A DNA stretch of 64,000 nucleotides from Epiperipatus broadwayi (taxonomy: Eukaryota; Onychophora; Udeonychophora; Euonychophora; Peripatidae): the NCBI GenBank assembly GCA_028023455.1, contig JAQFVV010006725.1:310001-374000 (forward strand), read 5' to 3'. Positions 36,644 through 48,133 of this stretch are shown here, piece by piece. A program made the position numbers and the translations under genes. Position 1 is the stretch's first letter. The number at the start of each line of letters is the position of its first letter. The notes below the pieces were generated by a model. It made no database searches. It was given only the letters and a program-made list of their open reading frames with translations, and had not been told where the DNA came from.

Positions 36644-39335
36644 TGAAACAGTAAGGTCTGCTTTGCAGATCTTCGTTTCACCTTTTCTCACCTTCCTACC
36701 CTCATACCTTAGTTTGAACCCCAATCTATCGTAGTGTGTCTGCAATACACTTATATACCGAAAATCCCGCCTAATTTTAAACCACGAGCACAATGCTCGT
36801 ATGATATATATAACTTATTCCCAAATAAAATAAAATATTATGTATTTGTTCACATAATTTACATTTATTAAAAAGTAAGTTATATAAGTCATAATTGCAC
36901 GCATACTATGATATCCATTTTAAAACATATCAAAATTATAAATTGTTAAAGTTGTTTTGTTTGAATCTATTTACAAATACATTACCATCGTAATATATTT
37001 TGATTTAAAATAAAATTCATTTAATAAATATTCGTTTAGTGGATAGATTCAAATATTGCAATTTAAAAAGTAAAATCATTTTCTTTAATTTAATAAAAGT
37101 TATTCCAAATATTTCTGTTAAAATAAATGAGGGACAATAGTTTAATTAGTAAATGTTGTATAAGTTTATCTAAAAACAGCAGATGTCCACTTAAGGTTTT
37201 CTTTAATTAATAAAAGTAATTTTTAACTAAATCTAGTTTGTAATTCGAATGTTGACAGGGAAATTAACAAAAGAAATTAATTAATGTTGAATTCCTTTAG
37301 ACATTCCGATGATTTAATTACAGCTGATAAGTCCGATATTTTTGTAATGCTCCAGGGCAGTTCTATTGTTAAATTCTACTATAAAAAGGAGGGTTTTCTT
37401 TTGTTCTCCAGTTAGTAGTTTTTATTCTAATGTGTCTAAGAGAAATCATTCTGTGTTCTATTCTAATAAATTGCTAACCTTGACATGTCAGAGTAGAGGC
37501 GTTAAGATGGCTATGTCCCCTCGGAATAGCCAGTCGCTGCTCCATACCATCAAAAGCTATCACATAAGAAACCCTGGAACTGCTGCTGCTGCAAAAATAT
37601 GAACATTCCAGATTTTGTTGCTGAATTATAAAACCTGCCGAACATCTACCTGCAAATGTTTCTCCAGAGATAACCTAAATTAACCCAAGAGCTCTTGAGA
37701 TTCCTAACTAACATGCTATAGCTATTTAACATTGTTTTTTATATTTCACGTAACTTCATTATGTATGTCTTTAACGTGTTTAAATATACTCAACATTTTG
37801 CTCTCTATCCTTGGGTTAATATTTTCTATTTATAAAGCTTTCTTTTATTTTATTATGATAATGTGTCAGAATCGTCTTTGACCGAGTGAACTATTCCCTT
37901 TATTGAAAGTAAGACGCCGCTATTAAGGCATATTTAAAATTTATAATTTTCCAATTTTATTATCTTGCAAATCACTCATTCGAGGGTGATTCTATTCTTT
38001 AATATATAATATAATCACATAGTTTAAAATTTACATGTTATTGATTTTAATCTAATATGAGAGTATGTGCGAGGTCAATGATTAAATGTGTCCCCTAATG
38101 CATGATTGCGTATATAAATCTATACTTACTTTTCAAACCCACAAGCATGCATTTTCCTATTTTAATTACCGTGTTCTACTTTAATTATAAAGTTCATCAT
38201 TGACGTCGAGAATGTGCGGACCCTTTTAAATGAATTTCAGGGAATTTGATTGGCCATTTCTCTTAATCCGAGTAAAACCCATTTAGTATGTTTTTATATA
38301 CACTAGTCTCATATTGCTGGTAAATGAATTGGTTGTTGAGACCGCTTTGTTTTATTTTTCCAAGGATTCTTTACACGGCAAAGTCCATTCTTTCACTTAT
38401 TGCAAGTTTCCAGGCAGAGGGTGTCCCAAATGACACCCCTGGGAATTAAACGCAATTGTCACACAGTCACTAAGTTTCGGCTGTTCATCAAAATACTTTC
38501 CTACGGGTTAGCGGCGAGACGCCTCCGTAATTATTCCGGATCTTCAATCTTGTTTTACTTTATATTTATTTTACAAAGCATCCGTGACTTAAACGTGTCA
38601 CACCCTCCAACTTTAATAAATTCATTATCAGCAATACCGACCTCCCAATGCAACTCTATTAATATTATTATCAAATAAATGCTTTGATCAGATTCCCATT
38701 TTTTTTGCTTAGTAAGCTTTAGTCCGTACTATTCTCGAAATCAATAAATATTTTAGAACATTTAATTTCAAATATTGTCTTAAACTTGTATAATTACTCA
38801 AAACATCTCGCACATGTTCCTATCTCATCAAGCACATTATCGTAATGCTATTAGCCCGAGGAATAGAATATATCTCTTTGTTTTAAAGTCTTTTGTCATA
38901 TAATGCCAAATTTATTTAATACGCGTCCCTGTCTCATATAAGCAGACAGTGGCATTATATATATATTTATATAAATAAATTGTGTGAAATTATTTAAAAC
39001 TAAATTTGATCTCTTATTTTATTTGATTCCTATCACTGTCTCGGTCTATATATATATTTTTTCTGCATTTCTTTTGTAAATCCATAGACGTTAATTAGCC
39101 ACCCAAACTTCTTTTAGTATAGAGTCTTTTGTTTCTCCCTGACCACCAGGCCCCGGTCAAAGGTTATACTAGTAGTGGCACCAGAGGCGTTATCACATAG
39201 ATGGCGCTGTGAAATTTGGACTTTAGATTCAAACTTAGTCTCTCTAGAAGGCAACCCCTCCTAGAATGTTCAGTTTCATATCTGGGGTTTGAATTCTACA
39301 GTGTGTTAGCGAGATAGACGATTCTGACTGTTACA
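36644..39335 (+). repeat. 5' LTR of element B
   Basis: It carries its own promoter (TATA box at 37380). A conserved 78-codon frame at 37366-37602 is present intact in both LTRs (the other at 42652-42888), but it begins 14 bases before the TATA box and spans the predicted transcription start. I therefore treat it as a by-product of promoter and R-region sequence rather than a gene. Near its end is AGATGGCGCTGTG and a B-box-like GGTTTGAATTC. Confidence 0.85.
37380..37413 (+). promoter_or_regulatory. Core promoter in 5' LTR of element B
   Basis: TATAAAAAGG at 37380-37389 is followed 29 bases after its first base by CCAGTTAG (CAGTT at 37409-37413), a fair initiator match. The spacing is that of a TATA-Inr pol II promoter, so transcription should start near 37410, about 770 bases into the LTR. 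Confidence 0.55.
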
Positions 39336-40695
39336 TAGTAAATTTTTTTTTCCGGGTCCATGGCTTGCCCAAATGTGGAGCCTCGAATATTTAAACACCC
39401 ACATCCCTGTAGATCTTAATTATTTAAACACCCACATCCCTGTAGCTTAATTTTAGCATTTTGTTTCGTAGGTAATCACTCAAATCCTTTATATTTTTGA
39501 TATATAATATTTTTCAAACTCTATATTATCTATTTGCGTGTATATTTCATATATTTTGTTTGACTCGGGCATTCAATTACTTATCCTATATAATCAGAAC
39601 TTGTCCAAACATGCTATAGTGCGATACGAGCCATCTGTATTATCTGTATTTATTGTTTCACTTAAATCACGCTATGTACGCATAGCGTAAATTACTTAAA
39701 TATTGTCCTAAGTGAATATTGTGACAATTATGAATATTTCAAATATTGTATTTTCTATCAAAATAAAGTTTTATCAGCTCAATGCGCAAGATAGCATAAT
39801 AATAATTTTGTACGGTAATGACCTAGATATAATAGGCTATCGTATGGAATTCAGAAATGTAAAAATAAAAAAATTTGTAATCAATAAAAATGCGAATGTT
39901 TTAACGAGTGCCCGTAGTTAAATGGAATAGTTATTAAAATTAATTTTGGGAAGCTAACAGTCTATGGATCCTTTTAACTGGCGACATGGTGCCCAAGGGT
40001 AATTTCATTGAATGGAGTTACTTCTAAAATAAATTTTGTCACCAGGCTAAATTCTTTTATATGTAATTTGTTTTTTTTTCAACGTGTGTAAATTTTTCTT
40101 AGACCAAATAATGAGACGTGAATCGGATCAATAATTATGTAAATAAAAATATATGTATGTTAACCTTAAATAAGAAGGAACGAAATAATTATACCCGGAT
40201 CTAGCGAATGTTTATATATATAAATAAAGTTGCTTGAGTTTAAAAATATATATGTTAGCGAAATATTTTGACAGGTAGAATTTAATAGATTTTTATATAT
40301 ACGGGCAGTTAAAAATATATATGTTGGCAGCAGATTTAAGCGAGAAATTTTGGCAGTAGTAAGAGGGCAGTAGTTGGGGTTTTAGTGATAAATGTAAAAG
40401 CAGCAATTAGGCCAACAGAACTGAGAGGGAGATAGCCTATTAGCCATTAATAAAATTTGAAGTCAAACATAATAATCGCAGAGAATCTAACAAGGAAAAA
40501 TAATAATAGTATTTTTTTTTAACCGTATTAGTTTTAGTAAGCTCAGCGTAAAACCATTTTAAAATTTTCGTATCAGTGCTATACATTGTTTTAAAAGTAC
40601 ACCTATTCATAAAAAAAATTTTTTTTAGGATATATTAAATAGTAAAATAAAATAAAAGGAAAAAATCATCATCGATCACAATAACATCCAAGGCC
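39336..40695 (+). other. Leader of element B
   Basis: This noncoding leader lies between the 5' LTR and the Gag-like frame. The first 300 bases match the leader of element A, including CCGGGTCCATGGCTTGCCC and GACTCGGGCATTCAATTA. A 33-bp unit (TATTTAAACACCCACATCCC and the bases after it) is repeated in tandem at 39388-39445. The possible primer-binding block TGGCTTGCCC starts about 26 bases after the LTR. A 69-codon frame at 39712-39921 has no recognisable motif. Confidence 0.55.
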
Positions 40696-41394
40696 ATGGA
40701 GGATACGGATACTAATGAGGTCCATTTCCTGGCTATTATAGAATTGTTTAAGCAAGGTGAAGAAAGAGCGAAAAGATGGGAAGAAGAAAGCCGAAGGAGA
40801 GGTGAGGAACTTAGAGTGCTGTACAGACTCCTCCCTGGATGGCAAGAGATGGAAGATAAACTCCTGAACCATAAAGTAGAGACAAATGATTCCGCAAAGA
40901 AGACTGATACACCAGACCTGGGACCTCGAACTCAGCCTATCAACACTAAAATGTTTCATGAAGTTAAAGAATGTCCCAAACTTTATTTGGAAAAAGTACT
41001 TCCATCAAATGATATCCGAGACTTAGGACATCAAACCCAGCTAACCAAGATCAACACTAGAATATTCCAGGAAGTAAAAAAATGTCCCGAACTTTCTTTG
41101 GAAAGAGTACTTCCATTAAATGATGTCCAGGACACAGGACATCAAACCCAGCTAACCAAGCTTTGTCACATAAAAATTTTTCACGAAGTCAAAAAATGTC
41201 CACAACTGTATTTAGACGAGATATTTCCAGCCAAGAATGTACAGGACTTACGGATTCAAACCCAGTTAACCATGCTTACCACCAACATCAAAGGACGTAA
41301 AGAAAACCAGGAAAATTTCTCACCTGATATAGCAAGGATATATCGGATAAAGGAAATAGTGAAAACAATAATGGCACTGGATTTCAGCCCATAG
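40696..41394 (+). CDS. Gag-like repeat protein of element B
   Basis: The start ATG is in a strong context (AAGGCCATGG). The 232-residue product begins acidic, then has a charged helix-rich part at residues 17-46 (LFKQGEERAKRWEEE onward) that looks like a coiled coil. From residue 79 on there are three tandem repeats of 37-38 residues with the core F-x-E-V-K-x-C-P-x-L-x-L (phenylalanines at 87, 124 and 162) and the partial link HQTQLTK. The TAG at 41392-41394 seems recent: the frame stays open to TAA at 41575, and a second copy of the LDFSP block there has Trp in place of the stop. So the ancestral product was probably about 293 residues. There is no zinc knuckle. Identity as Gag is inferred from position. 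Confidence 0.6.
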   Translation: MEDTDTNEVHFLAIIELFKQGEERAKRWEEESRRRGEELRVLYRLLPGWQEMEDKLLNHKVETNDSAKKTDTPDLGPRTQPINTKMFHEVKECPKLYLEKVLPSNDIRDLGHQTQLTKINTRIFQEVKKCPELSLERVLPLNDVQDTGHQTQLTKLCHIKIFHEVKKCPQLYLDEIFPAKNVQDLRIQTQLTMLTTNIKGRKENQENFSPDIARIYRIKEIVKTIMALDFSP

Positions 41395-41923
41395 GCCAAG
41401 GAGCCACCAGATAAGGCAAATAATTGCAACAGCCTAAAGCTTCAGTTATTAACCACCACTCTGGATTTCAGTCCCTGGGCCAAAGAACCGCCAGACAAGG
41501 TAAAGAGACCTGATAATCTGAGACTGCAGTCATCAAATTATAAAAGCAGTGATTGCCCACCAGACCCAGGATTATAATAGTTTTTAAAAAAAACAAAACA
41601 ACAACAACAACAAAAAAAGAGAAATGGACACGTCACAGGATAATATAAAAAGGAGATCGGATATAAACAGTGTTAAACTATTAGTTTTTTAAATAAAATT
41701 TTGTTGAAAGAGGGGGGGGGGATAATAGAAACTGTTCGCTAGATGGTAGATTTATTAATATGATCCGGGTATATAATTCAGTTTCGTTTCTTCATTATAT
41801 TTATATCCGGTACATCATGGGTTATCTTGTAAATTTTTTTTTATGCAGGCTTCATAGGTGGACACCTGTTGTAAGATCTTTTTTTTTTTTAACAATTTTT
41901 TTTGTTCCGTCACTAAGGGAATG
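41395..41923 (+). other. Element B 3' internal part with purine tracts
   Basis: The first 180 bases continue the reading frame of the Gag-like protein. Then come an (AAC)n run (about 41595-41612), a purine tract GAAAGAGGGGGGGGGG (about 41706-41721), and 41760-41923, which matches the 3' internal end of element A. The purine block AAGGGAATG directly precedes the LTR in both elements and is the best polypurine-tract candidate. Confidence 0.5.
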
Positions 41924-44618
41924 TGAAACAGTAAGGTCTGCTTTGCAGATCTTCGTTTCACCTTTTCTCACCTACTTCCTACCCTCATACCTTAGTTTGA
42001 ACCCCAATCTATCGTAGTGTGTCTGCAATACACTTATATACCGAAAATCCCGCCTAATTTTAAACCACGAGCACAATGCTCGTATGATATATATAACTTA
42101 TTCCCAAAAAAAAAAAAAAAATATTATGTATTTGTTCACATAATTTACATTTATTAAAAAGTAAGTTATATAAGTCGTAATTGCGCGCACACTATGATAT
42201 CCATTTTAAAACATATCAAAATTATAAATTGTTAAAGTTGTTTTGTTTGAATCTATTTACAAATACATTACTGTCATAATATATTTTGATTTAAAATAAA
42301 ATTCATTTAATAAATATTTGTTTAGTGGATAGATTCAAATATTGCAATTTAAAAAGTAAAATCATTTTCTTTAATTTAATAAAAGTTATTCCAAATATTT
42401 CTGTTAAAATAAATGAGGGACAATAGTTTAATTAGTAAATGTTGTATAAGTTTATCTAAAAACAGCAGATGTCCACTTAAGGTTTTCTTTAATTAATAAA
42501 AGTAATGTTTAACTAAATCTAGTTTGTAATTCAAATGTCAACAGGGAAATTAACAAAAGAAATTAATTAATGTTGAATTCCTTTAGACATTCCGATGATT
42601 TAATTACAGATGATAAGTCCGATATTTTTGTAATGCTCCAGGGCAGTTCTATTGTTAAATTCTACTATAAAAAGGAGGGTTTTCTTTTGTTCTCCAGTTA
42701 GTAGTTTTTATTCTAATGTGTCTAAGAGAAATCATTCTGTGTTCTATTCTAATAAATTGCTAACCTTGACATGTCAGAGTAGAGGTGTTAAGATGGCTAT
42801 GTCCCCTCGGAATAGCCAGCCGCTGCTTCATACCATCAAAAGCTATCACATAAGAAACCCCGGAACTGCTGCTGCTGCAAAAATATGAACATTCCAGATT
42901 TTGATGCTGAATTATAAAACCTGCTAAACATCTACCTGCAAATGCTTCTCCAGAGGTAACCTAAATTAACCCAAGAGCTCTTGTGATTCCTAACTAACAT
43001 GCTATAGCTATTTAACATTGTTTTTTATATTTCACGTAACTTCATTATGTATGTCTTTAACGTGTTTAAATATACTCAACATTTTGCTCTCTATCCTTGG
43101 GTTAATATTTTCTATTTATAAAGCTTTCTTTTATTTTATTATGATAATGTGTCAGAATCGTCTTTGACCGAGTGAACTATTCCCTTTATTGAAAGTAAGA
43201 CGCCGCTATTAAGGCATATTTTAAATTTATAATTTTCCAATTTTATTATCTAGAAAATTACTCGTTCGAGGGCGATTCTATTCTTTAATATATAATATAA
43301 TCACATAGTTTAAAATCTACATGTTATTGATTTTAATCTAATATGAGAGTATGTGCGAGGTCAATGATTAAATGTGTCCCCTAATGCATGATTGCGTATA
43401 TAAATCTATACTTACTTTTCAAACCCGCAAGCATGCATTTTCCTATTTTAATTACCGTGTTCTACTTTAATTATAAAGTTCATCATTGACGTCGAGAATG
43501 TGCAGACCCTTTTAAATGAATTTCAGGGAATTTGATTGGGTATTTCTCTTAATCCGAGTAAAACCCATTTAGTATGTTTTTATATACACTAGTCTCGTAT
43601 TGCTGGTAAATGAATTGGTTGTTGAGACCACTTTGTTTTATTTTTCCAAGGATTCTTTACACGGCAAAGTCCGTTCTTTCGCTTATTGCAAGTTTCCAGG
43701 CAGAGGGTGTCCCAAATGAGACCCCTGGGAATTAAACGCAATCGTCACACAGTCGCTAAGTTTCGGCTGTTCATCAAAATACTTTCCTATGGGTTAGTGG
43801 CGAGACGCCCTCCATAATTATTCCGGATCTTCAATCTTGTTTTACTTTATATTTATTTTACAAAGCATCCATGACTTAAACGTGTCACACCCTCCAACTT
43901 TAATAAATTCATTATCAGCAATACCGACCTCCCAATGCAACTCTATTAATATTATTATCAAATAAATGCTTTGATCAGATTCCCATTTTTTTTGCTTAGT
44001 AAGCTTTAGTCCGTACTATTCTCGAAATCAATAAATATTTTAGAACATTTAATTTCAAATATTGTCTTAAACTTGTATAATTACTCAAAACACCTCGCAC
44101 ATGTTCCTATCTTGTCAAGCACATTATCTTAATGCTATTAGCCCAAGGAATAGAATATATCTCTTTGTTTTAAAGTCTTTTGTCATATAATGCCAAATTT
44201 ATTTAATACGCGTCCCTGTCTCATATAAGCAGACAGTAGCGTTATATATATATAAATAAATTGTGTGAAATTATTTAAAACTAAATTTGATCTCTTATTT
44301 TATTTGATTCCTATCACTGTCTCGGTCTATATATATATATATTTTCTGCATTTCTTTTGTAAATCCATAGACGTTAATTAGCCACCCAAACTTCTTTTAG
44401 TATAGAGTCTTTTGTTTCTCCGTGACCACCAGGCACCAGTCATAGGTTATACTAGTAGTGGCACCAGAGGCGTTATCACGTAGATGGCACTGTGAAATTT
44501 GGACTTTAGATTCGAACTTAGTCTCTCTAGAAGGCAACCCTTCCTAGAATGTTCAGTTTCGTGTCTGGGGTTTGAATTCTACAGTGTGTTAGCGAGATAG
44601 ATGATTCTGACTTTTACA
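41924..44618 (+). repeat. 3' LTR of element B
   Basis: Near-identical to 36644-39335. The differences are mostly single substitutions, many of them C/T or G/A, plus small AT-run length changes. It retains the TATA box at 42666-42675 and the initiator, so it could also drive transcription outward into element C. Confidence 0.85.
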
Positions 44619-45679
44619 ATATATAAAAACAAATCTTTTTACCCATGCTTTCCTTCCTTTGCCTCACCCTAGTTGCTCTTTTGTGCCTGAAACATACTTA
44701 TCAATTTCTTTATTAATCAGTTATCTTAATATTTTATTTGATATAATAAATGACTCTCTATATTATCCCATTGATCCATGTTCAAATTCTAAGTTCATGT
44801 GAATCATGTTAAATCGACATCTGTTGGCAAATTATATTGGGGCATCAGCCAATGAAGTAAGACCAACAATTTACAAATAACATCTGGGCTTCTCAAGTTC
44901 ACAGAGATGTACATATAAAAAAAATTTTCAGAAAATTTTAACATCTGAAATATTATCCTGCCTACAAGAGTATTATGTAGGTTACATATAATAAATGGAT
45001 CAAATATACAAAAAATAATATCCTCATCACTTAAGTATGTGGGTGTTATGAATATACACAAAAAATCTACATATATATTCTCCCACAATGCATTACACTT
45101 GGAAAAGGAAAAAAACACTCAGTTCAGGGTCATGTGAGAAGTAATTCAAATCCTCCCCAAAAAATCAATCAGATATGTGACTGTTATGATATTAAAAAAA
45201 CAGTATCACCACTCAGATATGTAGGTTATATCTTGAAGTCCCATGGCATGCCAAGCCCAGCAAAAAAAATTGTACCAGTCGAACATGTATGTTCATCCAA
45301 CAAGACTCAGAATCTGATCAAAAGTACCTTGAATCCAGCCATGCCTGAGATACTCAGGTCAGTAGCAATCATGGTTTCTAACATATTTGCCCATTCGACA
45401 AACCTAAGACCTCATGAACAACACCTCCAGCGATACGGTGAGTTATTCTTAATACATGTCCCAGAGACACAGTGGAGAAGCATAATATTTTAATGATGGT
45501 GATGATAAACCTACTCATATATGTGTGAAACCTCAAGTAACCTAGTACAAGGACATATTAATACTGAAATATTATATTTAATTTCAAATAAAATACTGAT
45601 TTGATAAGCAAACAATGAATTCAAACACTTGAATAATATGATGAATAAATATATTTAATGATTATATAAAAGGTTATTA
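44619..45679 (-). other. Element C internal DNA right of element B
   Basis: This is the rest of the outer element's interior, probably its leader if C reads on the minus strand. Open frames on both strands (for example 45134-45493 +, 44804-45118 -) overlap each other and show no conserved motif, so I do not call a gene. Confidence 0.45.
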
Positions 45680-47088
45680 TACACATTATTTACAGAGTTC
45701 ATTATGCCCATATTGGTGACCATTATGGGATGTCATGCTGATATATATATATATATAAATAGAGAGTGGGTTGTTTATATGCCAATGATTAGTTAAACAA
45801 GTTTTACATAATAGGTTTAAGAAGAGAAACACTATTTTAAATGATATATGATTAATTAATGACTTTCACAATATAAATTTATGAGAGACACTTTGGTGTC
45901 CAAATAAATTAATATCATGTATACGTAAGAAAGATATGATCGATGCCACTTGATCACATAAGAAATCTACATATATATAATCATGATGCCAATTAAACTG
46001 GTCTCTGACATCCATTACATTTATTAAATATTAAACAACAAAGTTATAAAAAAATTTGAATACACAAATGTTTTCGTATTCAATATAACAAACGTTATGT
46101 ACTAATTCTTAAATTTACAAATTATAAAAATAAAGAGAATTCATTTATGCATGTGGGGGTTGCTCATCTAAGGGAAATAGTGCAATGCAAGCCTTTCATG
46201 ACATTCTAAATATAAATCCAATAATAAATAACCAAATGGTTTAGTTAAATTATAGCATTAGAGCTTACAGATTCGTTTTAGGCTTAATTCTGAATTACTA
46301 TAATAAATGGCGGCACGAGCATGAGGCATCAAAATATAAGATTCAGTTCACATTCAGTCAAGGAGACACTTCATCATGTATGTGAAAACAAAGGAGTATG
46401 CCTACTCTTCTGGTGGCACTATACCTGGGGAGAGAGGAAGGTAGAGAGATACAATGGGCCAGCTGTCCCAGGGTCATCCCATGCAGAGCTTCTGCTACTC
46501 TTTCCATAATTGTCCAGGGCACTTACAATGCCAGCTAAAAATATATATATAAATGAAGATGGAGGATTCGGAGTTCCTGATGATCCCCAAAATATGATAA
46601 AGCATAGCTGACCTATGCTGGCAATGCTGTGAAACTATGATAGGTATTTAATGATGTCTAAATGATTAATGGCCTAAATATAAAGTTTTAATCGGATGTA
46701 ACATAACAGCATGAACTGTATACTAAACAAATTAAATAACTTAAGTCTAAAACTATATGAATGTCTTAATAATACACGATTACATTTCCCTCCATTAAAC
46801 TGGTACCATGTGCACTTGGAATCAATAAGCATTATTTAATACTATCACACTCAAGACACTATGCATAAATGATTATTGCATTTAAGAAGCAAGAGTGACA
46901 GCCATTATTATTTTAAAATATTTTAACTGAAATTTAAGTAATAGCATTCTTAAATAATATTAGATTTGTACTCAATAAATATACACATGACAGTATTATA
47001 ATAATAATCTGCCTGGAAACAGAAATGACATTATTTAAATTAGTTACCAATCTAGCTAGCGAGGGTGTTAAATAAATAATTTGAAATA

Positions 47089-48133
47089 TGTATAATATAA
47101 TAAATATAATCATATAATAAATATGATGTTGCTAGAATTATATGGAAAGGAGTTGCAGTTGCAGGATTAACATATGGTAATGATGCATTATATGTTAGTA
47201 AAGAGGTATTAAATTACTTAGAAAAAGTTCAAAGGGAAGTAGGAAGACCTGCATTAGATGCAGATGTATGGACAGCAAAGGAGGCAATTCAAGGAGAAAT
47301 GGGATGGTCAAGTTTTCTTATGAGAGATGCAAAAAGTAAAATGAAAATGTTTGGTAGATTGCAGTTTATGGATAATAAAAGAATAGCCAAAATAGTATTT
47401 AATTGGGTTATAAGTAAAGGGCAGGTAACAAGATGGGTGAGAAAGGTAATGCGCTATGCAAAAGATTTGGTTAAAGAATTTATATCAGTATATTTGTACA
47501 AAAGATGGGATGATTGTGTTAAGAGAATTGTTGAGTGTTATAGTAGTAAGGAATGGGATAAAATAATAGATTTATTAACAAAAAATAGGGAGTTAGAGAG
47601 ATGGAGAAATAGTATGGATAGTAAAAAGAGTTTAAATATATATAGAAATAAACAGAATATTAGGTGTGAGTTAATATATGATAATAGTAAGGAAAGTAGT
47701 TTATTATTTAAGGCTCGAATGGGATCTTTAGCTACAAGAGAATATACGTGTAAATGGAAAAATATGGGTAATTTATTTTGTAAATTATGTAAGGAAGGAA
47801 TAGAAAATATTAGGCATTTGTTAATTGAATGTAAATGCTTGAAAACAGAAAGGGTACATATAATGAAGTTATGGAAGAATAAATATGAAAAAAGTGATTA
47901 TACAGAAAGTGAATTATTGGTTTTTATGCTGGGTTTGGGAAAAGATAAAGGGAATTTAGATATAAAGGCCATAGAGTTGACAAAGATTATGTTGTGGGAA
48001 TGGGATGGAGCAGAATATGGGAAAACTTAGAGTGGGAGATGAAAAATTAATTGGCTAACAGGTTTATCTGGGCATAATTGCTGAGATATTCTTGACTGTG
48101 TTTAAGGAGAAGCCATAGTACATCACATCATGT
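47089..48133 (+). mobile_element. 5'-truncated non-LTR retrotransposon in right LTR of C
   Basis: The left LTR reads TTTGAAATAATTAAAATAC without interruption; here about 1.05 kb lies between TTTGAAATA and ATTAAAATA. The insert holds only the C-terminal part of an ORF2 and a short 3' untranslated region ending ...CCATAGTACATCACATCATG. The same family is present on the minus strand at 58940-64000, where the sequence from TTTATGCTGGGTTTGG to the 3' end can be aligned. Confidence 0.7.
47125..48030 (+). CDS. C-terminal part of non-LTR ORF2 protein
   Basis: This is a 301-codon open frame without an internal stop; its natural start is lost by 5' truncation, so it reads in from 47125 rather than from the first ATG at 47299. 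The product begins VARIIWKGVAVAGLTYGNDA, then a block ending EVGRPAL, then EAIQGEMGWSSF. This is the arrangement found after the RT domain in several animal non-LTR families. Near the C-terminus CKLCKEGIENIRHLLIEC gives the C-x2-C-x7-8-H-x4-C type zinc-binding motif common at ORF2 ends. The frame is intact although the copy cannot move alone, which suggests a recent insertion. Confidence 0.7.
   Translation, partial: DVARIIWKGVAVAGLTYGNDALYVSKEVLNYLEKVQREVGRPALDADVWTAKEAIQGEMGWSSFLMRDAKSKMKMFGRLQFMDNKRIAKIVFNWVISKGQVTRWVRKVMRYAKDLVKEFISVYLYKRWDDCVKRIVECYSSKEWDKIIDLLTKNRELERWRNSMDSKKSLNIYRNKQNIRCELIYDNSKESSLLFKARMGSLATREYTCKWKNMGNLFCKLCKEGIENIRHLLIECKCLKTERVHIMKLWKNKYEKSDYTESELLVFMLGLGKDKGNLDIKAIELTKIMLWEWDGAEYGKT

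Larger units (their letters stand above)
36644..44618 (+). mobile_element. Giant-LTR element B, complete and young, no pol
   Basis: The LTRs are 2,692 and 2,695 bp (36644-39335, 41924-44618) and differ at only a few percent of positions by eye. They start TGAAACAG and end CTGTTACA or CTTTTACA. The flanks are ATATAT on both sides (36638-36643, 44619-44624), a 6-bp (or 4-bp) target duplication. The 2,588-bp interior has a leader of about 1.36 kb, one Gag-like frame and a 3' purine-rich region. It contains no RT, RNase H or integrase, so movement would need proteins supplied by another element. It is inserted in the interior of element C. Confidence 0.85.

Noticed and set aside
37366-37602. 78-codon frame conserved in both LTRs of element B (also 42652-42888)
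   Set aside because: It begins upstream of the TATA box and spans the predicted start site. Both copies are young and near-identical, so conservation of an open frame is expected without selection.
36644-44618. Segmental tandem duplication instead of an LTR element
   Set aside because: TG...CA ends, flanking ATATAT duplication, adjacent purine tract, promoter in the right place and a homologous element with the same ends at 2731-10882 all favour an LTR element.
45134-45493. 119-codon + frame and 104-codon - frame (44804-45118) in element C interior
   Set aside because: Neither shows a motif or homology I recognise, and the likely element strand is minus; treated as chance frames.
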